Source: a virus. Taken from it: a stretch of 31,736 nucleotides of DNA. Location: IMG/VR virus record IMGVR_UViG_3300032288_005505, positions 1 through 31,736 of that record; one strand, 5' to 3'. The position numbers and the translations under genes are program-made. Below the pieces are notes generated by a model. That model ran no database searches. It had not been told where the DNA came from and saw only the letters and a program-made list of their open reading frames with translations. The stretch's first letter is position 1; every line of letters begins with the position of its first letter. Shown piece after piece: positions 7,913 to 14,684 of this stretch.

Positions 7913-9138
7913 ATCGTTCCTGTTATTTTATCTAACCATTCTTTTGATTTTGAATGTGCCCACACTGTCCAACTTTTTGGTTCAGAATAACTTAAAAATT
8001 CTCTTTTAATCACCACTTCGTCATTGGATAATAACCTAATTATCTCTTGTTCATTTTCGTCTTTTCTATATAATTCTTTGTTGTTTTCATCGTGAAATAT
8101 TACCGCCCAAAAGTCATAATCATTTTCAATGAAATTACTTTTGTTTAATTTTATTTCATATTTGATGGTTTTTAAAAAACTATTTTCCCACTCTTTTTCA
8201 TCTAAAATTACAGGATTAGGCGGATAGTGTTTTTGTAATGTATATTCTTGTACTGATCTTTTTTCAAACAAGACACCAGCATATTTTTCATAATCTCTCA
8301 AAGTTCTTTCTTTTCCTAAACCATATTTTCCGTCGTGCCCCTCTTGTTTATTACCGTCCATACCAAATAATTTACGGTTCAAAAGATGTGATTTTTCATT
8401 TTTTTTGTACCACTCTTTATCGTCATCCCATTGTTTTGTCCTACCTTCTCTTGTGTATTCATGCCAAAGAACAACTTTATGTGGGTGAAATAAATCATAA
8501 CCGTGAGTAAACGCCCTAACGGCAATCGATATTTCTTCTCCGTGAAAATAAAACTCAGGATTATGTTGTACTTCTTTTGAAAATTGTCCTAAAGTGAAAC
8601 AAAAGTGTGCAGAATAAAATCTTGATGGAATTGGTTCTGTTAAACTTTCCCAATTTGGTATCATTTCGGGTAAGAAAAATATTGCCCCTTCGGGAATAAA
8701 TTTATCAAAAACCATTCTCCAAGGCACTGTTACCCTCCCTTGTGGATCATTTTTAGGGTTATATGATGAAACATAAGCAGTTAATAGTGGTTTTTTATGT
8801 CCTTTTTCTTGTAATTGTTTAATCATACTGATTAATGTTTCATCCCAATTTTTTTCAAATCTCATATGAGAATCTATTTGAAGAGTATATTCTTCATTTT
8901 CGTATAATTGTTGTATTTGATTTCTTGCCCAACAAACACCTTTACTTTCACTCCAATTAAAATCTAATATTCTAAATCTATTATCTTTTGAAAACTCTTC
9001 TAAAGATTCTGTTTCATCGTGTTGCCAACAAATACCAAAAGTTAAATTTTCAGGGTATTTTGCCTTGTCAATACAATCTCTAATAGTAGGTAAAAGTTCG
9101 GGATCCCTGTAAGAAGCAATTTGTACAAATATTTTCAT
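7909..9138 (-). CDS. GlcNAc-transferase-like glycosyltransferase (GT60-like) with extra C-terminal domain
   Basis: The N-terminal 290 residues match the family that includes the Skp1-protein GlcNAc transferase (Pfam GlcNAc). IASYRDPELLPTI is at residues 8-20 and CWQHDE at 37-42. LQIDSHMRF carries the metal-binding D89-S-H91. HGEE is at 199-202 and WHEY at 225-228. These enzymes transfer GlcNAc from UDP-GlcNAc to hydroxyl groups on protein or glycan. The last 100 residues (from about PNPVILDEKEW) form an extra domain I do not recognise. It begins as NPV..DEKEW, ends in SWTVWAHSKSKEWLDKI and may bind a carbohydrate. There is no signal peptide or membrane segment, so it should act in the cytoplasm. 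It overlaps the HtrL-like gene by four bases. Confidence 0.75.
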   Translation of the reverse strand: MKIFVQIASYRDPELLPTIRDCIDKAKYPENLTFGICWQHDETESLEEFSKDNRFRILDFNWSESKGVCWARNQIQQLYENEEYTLQIDSHMRFEKNWDETLISMIKQLQEKGHKKPLLTAYVSSYNPKNDPQGRVTVPWRMVFDKFIPEGAIFFLPEMIPNWESLTEPIPSRFYSAHFCFTLGQFSKEVQHNPEFYFHGEEISIAVRAFTHGYDLFHPHKVVLWHEYTREGRTKQWDDDKEWYKKNEKSHLLNRKLFGMDGNKQEGHDGKYGLGKERTLRDYEKYAGVLFEKRSVQEYTLQKHYPPNPVILDEKEWENSFLKTIKYEIKLNKSNFIENDYDFWAVIFHDENNKELYRKDENEQEIIRLLSNDEVVIKREFLSYSEPKSWTVWAHSKSKEWLDKITGTI

Positions 9139-9202
9139 AACTAAATATTATGAAAATAAGGTAATTAATAAATGATTGGTTTAATTGAAGTGTTGTAAAA
9201 AA

Positions 9203-9937
9203 TTATATCCCATATCTATTTCTATCGGCTTCAAGGTTTTTTAAAACTTCATCAGCAGTTAGTGCCTTGTGGTATACCCTGACTATACCCATTTTACCTT
9301 CAAAAAGTTCACCAGAACCACAAAACCTACCTAAATGAAGTCTGCAAGAAATGCTTGAGGGGTTTAATATATCAGGTAAATATGGTTGTGAGTTTGATGC
9401 CTCAAGTACCCCATTTACATAAGCAAAAAGACCTGATTGACTGAAAACCGCAACAACGTGAACCCATTCATCGGCATTTATCAAATTAGATGCCGTTTGA
9501 ATATTATTAACGCTAGCCCCACTAGAGGAGTATAACCAAAATCTTCTATCTGAAGTAAATCTACACCTATAACCTAAATTCGCCCCCTTTCCTATTATAT
9601 TTGGGTCACTTGCAAATGATGATGGTTTAACAAATGCCTCTAAAGAAACTTCGTCAGTAAATAAATACGAATCTAATGTTGCGTCATTAGCAATATTTGG
9701 ATTACCATAAGTATCAATACGAACAGTATCATCAACACCATCATAGATTATACTACCACCCCCATCACTTGGATCGAAATTATTATTTGTATCAAAATTG
9801 ATAAAACTCGCTTTTGCAGCTAAAGTAGACAAATCATAAGCGGTTGTTGCACTTGGTTGGTAAGAGGTAGTATTTGCCGGATCCATAAAAAAAACTAACC
9901 CTTCTTTAACAATTTCTTTTGCTCCTACTTTTATCAT
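9203..9937 (-). CDS. LamG/concanavalin-like jellyroll domain protein
   Basis: The 244-residue protein has the pattern of the laminin G-like jellyroll (Laminin_G_3 type). GLVFFMDPANTTSY is at about residues 13-26, and the D-G-V-D-D strand near 65. EVSLEAFVKPSS follows, then DEWVHVVAVF near 155 and LFAYVNGVLE near 168. The tail (VRVYHKALTADEVLKNLEADRNRYGI) is typical of phage LamG-bearing tail proteins. Such domains bind carbohydrates and occur on tail-fibre and neck proteins of T4-like phages. It lies between a small unknown gene and the glycosyltransferase pair. A 64-base gap follows it with no clear terminator. A sugar-binding fibre tip or decoration is the likely role. Confidence 0.7.
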   Translation of the reverse strand: MIKVGAKEIVKEGLVFFMDPANTTSYQPSATTAYDLSTLAAKASFINFDTNNNFDPSDGGGSIIYDGVDDTVRIDTYGNPNIANDATLDSYLFTDEVSLEAFVKPSSFASDPNIIGKGANLGYRCRFTSDRRFWLYSSSGASVNNIQTASNLINADEWVHVVAVFSQSGLFAYVNGVLEASNSQPYLPDILNPSSISCRLHLGRFCGSGELFEGKMGIVRVYHKALTADEVLKNLEADRNRYGI

Positions 9938-9955
9938 TTTATTGAAATTTTTATT

Positions 9956-10222
9956 TTATCTTATTCTTGGTGTATCTGTATTATCTGTCCACTCATCACT
10001 AACCATAATTAATAGTATTTCTTGGTGTGTATATGGACCATCTTTTGTTAACAACGAATCGACAGAACTTGGCGTTTCTCCATCCCATTTTACCACAGTT
10101 TTAGAACCGTCCAAAGATAACCTTAATTCGTCTTTATTTTTTTGTAGTACTTGATTAAAGTCCACACTGTTAATTTCACTATAATCTAAAATCATATACC
10201 TTCTGTTTTCAAAAATTTCCAT
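9956..10222 (-). CDS. Small unknown protein, 88 aa
   Basis: I prefer the ATG at 10222 (MEIFENRRYMIL) to the TTG two codons upstream. It leaves ten bases after the stop of the 370-residue fibre gene. The protein is acidic in the middle and mixed alpha/beta by eye, with a run KDELRLSLDGSKTVVKWDGE. There is no Cys and no membrane segment. I do not recognise a family. Its place between a fibre gene and a LamG gene suggests a fibre chaperone or small virion protein, but nothing in the sequence proves this. Confidence 0.5.
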   Translation of the reverse strand: MEIFENRRYMILDYSEINSVDFNQVLQKNKDELRLSLDGSKTVVKWDGETPSSVDSLLTKDGPYTHQEILLIMVSDEWTDNTDTPRIR

Positions 10223-10232
10223 AACCAAAAAA

Positions 10233-11345
10233 TCAAATAGTTCTTATTATTGTTTTTACTTCCCAACCTAAAGTTGTTGCTGAAGATTGTAATATACAGT
10301 TTGTTGAATTTGCAGATAAAATCAAACCAATATCTGTTGTTGTTCCAATACTCGTGGTTACCGATTCAACGTAATTAACTGTGTTTGCACTAAAAATAGC
10401 CATTATTTGCCCTGCCCTTGCACTTGGTGTTATTCCATTCACTACTGTATAATCAAACCATGCACCTGTATAGCCACTTATTTCGATAGAAAAAACATCT
10501 GTAACTCCAGTATTTGGTAAAAATTTAACAGTTGTGTACATAGCGGGCGCCGAATAATTTCCAACCAACATTTTGTAGTTGTCATAAACTTCTATTGTTG
10601 GTAACCCTGAAATATTGTTAACCGAAAATAAATTTCCTGTCAAACTATCTTTAATTGAAAATAAATCACCCGTACTTCCTGACACATCCATTATAGGTTC
10701 GCTAGTACTACTCCCTGAACTAACAACTTTCAATGCTGTTGGTGTTTTTCCTGATAAAACAGTATTACCAACTACTTGGATTACTGAGGTGCACGGTCTT
10801 ATTTTACCAACAAAAAGTTCTGTTATACAATTAGCTGACGTACTACCTGGTAAATTTTGATATGTTGTGGCACTAATTGTTGTTGCGGTAACACCAGTTA
10901 AATTTATGTTATTATTCAAATTGATAACAGTATTTGAACCACTTGTTACTGTGTTTATATTTGTACCTCCCGAAGACGTTAATGTAAACCCGGTTACATT
11001 AAATGTACCTCCAGTATTATTTGTAAATGTAGTAGTACCCGCAGAATATGTTCCTCCCGTTACAAACACATCGGTACTTCCTGTAAAAAATCCCGTTACA
11101 TTAAATGTGCCTCCAGTATTATTTGTAAATGTGGCAGTACCTGCTGAATAGGTTCCACCCGTTACAAAAGTATCACCACTACTACCAAAAATACTTACCA
11201 ATTGACTTAACTCCGCCTTATATGAAGAACCATCGGGGTTTTGAGTAACATCATTTGGATCCACAATATGTATTAAACCATTAAGTGTTATTGCACTTTG
11301 TGGAGCTAAAGTTCTATCCGTTAAATATTGATAAGTTATTGGCAT
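10233..11345 (-). CDS. Fibre protein with tandem 34-residue repeat and shared anchor module
   Basis: The 370-residue protein starts with the anchor module found in the 173-residue protein at 4595-5116 (LTDRTLAPQSAITLNGLIHI, TQNPDGSSYKAELSQL). Residues from about 58 to 120 hold two near-identical copies of a 34-residue repeat (FVTGGTYSAGT, FTNNTGGTFNVTGF), followed by Ser/Thr/Asn-rich beta-strand sequence. The C-terminal 160 residues (from about IRPCTSVIQV) look like a globular tip, with a Gly-Trp-Glu-Val strand at the very end. Trimeric beta-structured fibres commonly have this organisation: conserved anchor, repetitive shaft, variable tip. No Shine-Dalgarno precedes the ATG at 11345, but a TATTTAT motif lies eight bases upstream. 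Confidence 0.65.
   Translation of the reverse strand: MPITYQYLTDRTLAPQSAITLNGLIHIVDPNDVTQNPDGSSYKAELSQLVSIFGSSGDTFVTGGTYSAGTATFTNNTGGTFNVTGFFTGSTDVFVTGGTYSAGTTTFTNNTGGTFNVTGFTLTSSGGTNINTVTSGSNTVINLNNNINLTGVTATTISATTYQNLPGSTSANCITELFVGKIRPCTSVIQVVGNTVLSGKTPTALKVVSSGSSTSEPIMDVSGSTGDLFSIKDSLTGNLFSVNNISGLPTIEVYDNYKMLVGNYSAPAMYTTVKFLPNTGVTDVFSIEISGYTGAWFDYTVVNGITPSARAGQIMAIFSANTVNYVESVTTSIGTTTDIGLILSANSTNCILQSSATTLGWEVKTIIRTI
10993..11168. repeat. Tandem duplication of about 102 bp in a fibre gene
   Basis: A block of about 74 bases starting GTTACATTAAATGT at 10993 recurs at 11095, an offset of 102 bases, with only scattered differences. It encodes the two copies of the 34-residue shaft repeat. 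The high DNA identity suggests a recent duplication or ongoing gene conversion. Confidence 0.85.
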
Positions 11346-11353
11346 TTTATTTT

Positions 11354-11360
11354 ATAAATA
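11354..11360 (-). promoter_or_regulatory. TATTTAT motif upstream of the gene starting at 11345
   Basis: The coding-strand copy, preceded by C (CTATTTATAAA), ends eight bases before the ATG in a 28-base intergenic gap. The extended form CTATTTATAAA also occurs before the gene at 18573. Confidence 0.35.
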
Positions 11361-11373
11361 GTACCAAAATAGT

Positions 11374-11658
11374 TTATTGAAACACAAAATAAATATCGTC
11401 CATAAATGAGAATCCAAAATCGTCTTGGAATATTTTTCCTCCACAAACAACTTCTTGTGATAACACACAACCAAATATGTCAACAAGTTTAACATACACT
11501 ATTTGTTCGTTTGGGAAAAATAAATCGGAATTTATTGTTACTATTGGCGGGATATTTGTGTTTCCTGAAACCAAAAAACATCCAGCATTTGTTGGATCAC
11601 AAATGTAAACGTCGTATGGTGAAACACCACTAGTAACCCCCGTTATTTGAATTATCAT
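11374..11658 (-). CDS. Small Cys-containing single-domain protein (paralogue B)
   Basis: This 94-residue protein has the layout of its neighbour at 11679-11960 and of the 99-residue protein at 5135-5434. There is an ITGVTSGVSPYDVYICD start, a second Cys near residue 28 and a Pro-containing central strand. A D-I-F-G-C segment follows, then a Cys near 72 and the tail FSFMDDIYFVFQ. The start resembles a truncated SprB-type unit (G-x-S-P-Y). The Cys pattern suggests either a disulphide after release or a metal site. The function is unknown. It begins 20 bases after the previous gene, with a TATTTAT motif four bases before the ATG. Confidence 0.55.
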   Translation of the reverse strand: MIIQITGVTSGVSPYDVYICDPTNAGCFLVSGNTNIPPIVTINSDLFFPNEQIVYVKLVDIFGCVLSQEVVCGGKIFQDDFGFSFMDDIYFVFQ

Positions 11659-11662
11659 ACAT

Positions 11663-11669
11663 ATAAATA
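11663..11669 (-). promoter_or_regulatory. TATTTAT motif upstream of the gene starting at 11658
   Basis: The coding-strand copy (preceded by G) ends four bases before the ATG in a 20-base gap. The closeness to the start fits a translation-related AT-rich leader at least as well as a promoter. Confidence 0.25.
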
Positions 11670-11678
11670 CGTTAGAAA

Positions 11679-11960
11679 TCAGAATAATATTCCATCACTA
11701 CCTTCCGTTGTAAGAACAAATTCGTCTTCAGTTGTTAAAAAGAATGTTTCTGTACAATCAATATATTGGAACAAAAGGCAGTTGTTAGCATCAATTGCTT
11801 GTACAATTAAAATGGTTGCGTTTTGATAAAAACTAGGTAACACATAAACACCCGTTGTATTTCCTAAAAAAGAACAATTATTACCATATTCGTCGCATAT
11901 AAAATAGTTTACTGGTGATGCACCTCCACTCATTGATGTTATGTCGATAGAATATGGCAT
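11679..11960 (-). CDS. Small Cys-containing single-domain protein (paralogue C)
   Basis: This 93-residue member of the three-paralogue set begins MPYSIDITSMSGGASPVNYF followed by I-C-D. It has Cys near residue 29, a LPSFY central segment, a D-A-N-N-C segment and a Cys near 69, then an acidic Thr/Glu tail. Its tail differs from the FMDG-type tail of the other two. It starts directly after the stop of the 907-residue adhesin gene (TAA then ATG), so the two are probably translated together. A partner or cap for the adhesin is a reasonable guess, not shown by the sequence. Confidence 0.55.
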   Translation of the reverse strand: MPYSIDITSMSGGASPVNYFICDEYGNNCSFLGNTTGVYVLPSFYQNATILIVQAIDANNCLLFQYIDCTETFFLTTEDEFVLTTEGSDGILF

Positions 11961-14684
11961 TTAACAATTATATTGAGTTAAAATTACACCACTGTTATTA
12001 AATTGTATGATTGTTCTTGTACCAACAATCGGACAATCATTTGATAAATAGATGGTTCCCCAACCGCTGGAAGGTCCGTAATTAACCGCTAAATAACCGA
12101 TATTAGTAGTTAATGAAGAATCACCATACACAACATCACCAATATTTAAAGTTGCTCCTGTTGTATAAAATGTTGTATCACAATTTGTTTCCAAACAAGC
12201 ATTTACACTTGAACTTAGCGGATAGTTGTTACCAGAACCAAACCAAACACCTGCAGGTAGTGCCGGAGTTGGTGTCGGAGTTGGTGTTGGTGTAGGTGTT
12301 GCAGTTGGTGTTGGTGTGGCAGTTGGTGTTGGTGTCGGCGTAAACGTCGGTGTAGGTGTCGGCGTAGGTGTAGGTGTCGGCGTAGGGGCAAGTCCTCCAC
12401 AACTAATATAATATTCAACACTCAATTCCAAAGAAAAATCCGTTTCACCTAAAGGATCTACCCCACCCACACAATTTGATTCAATATATAAACTGTTGTT
12501 TAGTAAATCTATTTCATAAGAACCTATTTCAGGTATACCACTTAAAATAGTTTCTATTGCCAATTGCCAAGATGCATCATCCCAAACATTTAATTGCTCT
12601 ACATATGTGTTACCACTTAATGTTATTTGACAACTTACAATAGCATAATCTAAAATACAATTTGTGTATCCCGATGTTAAATCCAAAAACCCTTCACTAA
12701 CCATTTCAGGTATACCTCTTTTTGTTCCGCTTGTTGTAACAAAACTATTTTGACATATTAAATATTTAGTACCTCCAGTATATGTATTTACACCACAAAC
12801 AATATTGAAATTATGAATATTTGTACATCCGCTTGAATCTGTAACAAAAACAGCATAAGTACCTCCACTTAACCCTGTTACCAATGAACCTGTATTTGCT
12901 GATAGTGAACCTTGCCAATCATATGTAAATGGTGGGACACCATCATATATTAATACTTGAGCAGTTCCATCAATTCCTGTTACACAATTTGTTGTTATAA
13001 TATTACTAACTAAACTACCAGTATCCCCTATAATAATTGGTATTGATATAGTACAACCGCTAGCATCAACAACTTGGACGGTATATGATCCTGAAGTTAA
13101 GGAACTAAAAGTATGTGAAGAAAGGGGTAAATCAATTATTGATTGATTACTAATATTATTTATTAAATAATAATCTAAAGGTGATGTATAACCAGTACTT
13201 ACCTGAATACCTACGGTTCCGTTAGCTGAACCACAAGTACTAGGTGTCGTTGTTGCTGTAACTTGGAATTTTTCTTCATTTTGTATTGTAATTGGTTGTA
13301 TAAATTCACACCCACTAGATTGTCCTGAAATAGACAATAAATAGTTTCCGGAATTTAAATTACTGAAAGTTGTGTTTAAATTTGATGAATATTGTGTAGA
13401 TATTGAATTATTTGTAAGACCTGTAAGTTGAAATAAAAACGGGGCAATCCCTGTTAATACAATATTAATTTCACCGTCGTTTCCATTACAAGTTGTATTT
13501 GTAACTGTAGTGTTTATTATATCAAAACCGTTTAGAGTGGTTAGTGTGGCATTAACTAATAATGAACACAAACCAGCATCTTTTACTAAAATTTCATAAG
13601 CACCTGTTGGTAAATTTGGTACCGTGAATGTATTACTAAGAGTAAAACTTTGGTATCCTGTATTTGCAGATATAGTGTATGGTGCAGTCCCTCCTGTTAT
13701 TGTTACAGTCACCGAACCATCAGAATTAAAACAAGATGGATTTACTGATGTGATTAAACCAACACCGAGAGGATTGGCAACACCAACCGTTTCTGTTTGT
13801 GATGTTTCACAACCATAAAAATCAGTTACTGTTACTGTATATGAACCAACAGTCAATCCTGTTACCATTTGTGTAGTTTCACCATTGGACCATAAAAAAC
13901 TATAAGGACCATTTCCTGTTAATCCTGTAACAGACAACTTACCCGAATTTGGTACACACTCCGATGTGTTTACTTTCCATAAACCAAACGTTGTACCACT
14001 ACTTCCACTAACTACAACATTATCAGTAATGGCACTAACCATTCCATAATCATATACTACGGAAAAATAAATTCCTTCATCTAACCCTACTAAAGTGTAC
14101 GGTAATGAATTAACTTGATATGTTGAAAAAATAGTATTGTTTTTATAAACAATTAAATCATATGGAGCTGCGGTTGATGTAGCATTTATTGTAAACGTCC
14201 CATTAGAATCACCACAAGTAGTTCCATTAGTATTAGTGATGGATGCAACAAAACAATCTGAAATTTCAACGTTTATAAATAACTCATTGTTTTGTATTCC
14301 TAATGAATCGTTTAATCTAAAAACATATGTTCCTCCTGTCAACCCTGTAAATGTTATATCAGATGAACTAGTTTGTGCAGATAAACTTCCTGGCGTAATA
14401 TTGTCTATAGTGTATGGAGGTATACCACCAAATGATTGTATGGTAACTATACCGTATGGATTATCACATAAACCAGTTACGGTGAAAACATAACTGAGAG
14501 GCCCTTGATTACAATTTTGTGTACAAGTTGATCCACTATCCAAAATAACACCAATGGTAGATGCGGATGTTGAAGCAGATATACAAACATTTTCGAGTCC
14601 CGGCGATATCCCCGCTTGGACTAACCCACAACAGTCAGTAAAATAATAATAACCTCCGGATGTAAATCCTGTAATACAAGCCAT
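11961..14684 (-). CDS. Large adhesin-like protein with seven SprB-type repeats and Thr-Pro linker, 907 aa
   Basis: Residues about 72 to 625 contain roughly seven SprB-type repeats. Each has a Cys-x-x-x-(N/D)-G start, a GGTAPYT or [10 protein letters not shown] core, and a G-x-Y-x-V-x-V-x-D-x-x-G-C end. The clearest is at 243-300 ([20 protein letters not shown]). A non-repeat region follows to about 765. Next comes a long Thr-Pro linker (about 766-808) and a C-terminal domain of about 100 residues related to the end of the 542-residue protein. The repeats resemble those of the Flavobacterium gliding adhesin SprB. I place the start at the ATG at 14684, which forms a TAATG with the upstream stop; an in-frame TTG three codons earlier is possible but less likely. 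Probably a host-binding tail appendage. Confidence 0.7.
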   Translation of the reverse strand: MACITGFTSGGYYYFTDCCGLVQAGISPGLENVCISASTSASTIGVILDSGSTCTQNCNQGPLSYVFTVTGLCDNPYGIVTIQSFGGIPPYTIDNITPGSLSAQTSSSDITFTGLTGGTYVFRLNDSLGIQNNELFINVEISDCFVASITNTNGTTCGDSNGTFTINATSTAAPYDLIVYKNNTIFSTYQVNSLPYTLVGLDEGIYFSVVYDYGMVSAITDNVVVSGSSGTTFGLWKVNTSECVPNSGKLSVTGLTGNGPYSFLWSNGETTQMVTGLTVGSYTVTVTDFYGCETSQTETVGVANPLGVGLITSVNPSCFNSDGSVTVTITGGTAPYTISANTGYQSFTLSNTFTVPNLPTGAYEILVKDAGLCSLLVNATLTTLNGFDIINTTVTNTTCNGNDGEINIVLTGIAPFLFQLTGLTNNSISTQYSSNLNTTFSNLNSGNYLLSISGQSSGCEFIQPITIQNEEKFQVTATTTPSTCGSANGTVGIQVSTGYTSPLDYYLINNISNQSIIDLPLSSHTFSSLTSGSYTVQVVDASGCTISIPIIIGDTGSLVSNIITTNCVTGIDGTAQVLIYDGVPPFTYDWQGSLSANTGSLVTGLSGGTYAVFVTDSSGCTNIHNFNIVCGVNTYTGGTKYLICQNSFVTTSGTKRGIPEMVSEGFLDLTSGYTNCILDYAIVSCQITLSGNTYVEQLNVWDDASWQLAIETILSGIPEIGSYEIDLLNNSLYIESNCVGGVDPLGETDFSLELSVEYYISCGGLAPTPTPTPTPTPTPTFTPTPTPTATPTPTATPTPTPTPTPTPALPAGVWFGSGNNYPLSSSVNACLETNCDTTFYTTGATLNIGDVVYGDSSLTTNIGYLAVNYGPSSGWGTIYLSNDCPIVGTRTIIQFNNSGVILTQYNC
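12264..12388. repeat. Hexanucleotide-type repeat encoding long Thr-Pro linker
   Basis: About 20 units of GGTGTN on the plus strand, the longest such run in the window. Scattered changes give Thr-Ala and Thr-Phe interruptions. It is near-identical in unit sequence to the three runs at 5956-6483, about 6 kb away, so recombination between the two genes is possible. Confidence 0.85.

Noticed and set aside
9139-9202. Possible terminator or promoter in the 64-base gap after the LamG gene
   Set aside because: No stem-loop with a T-run and no exact TATTTAT motif; only AT-rich sequence with a TATTTAG variant.
10223-10228. A TTG start two codons upstream for the 88-residue protein
   Set aside because: The ATG at 10222 is a normal start at a usual distance from the preceding stop.
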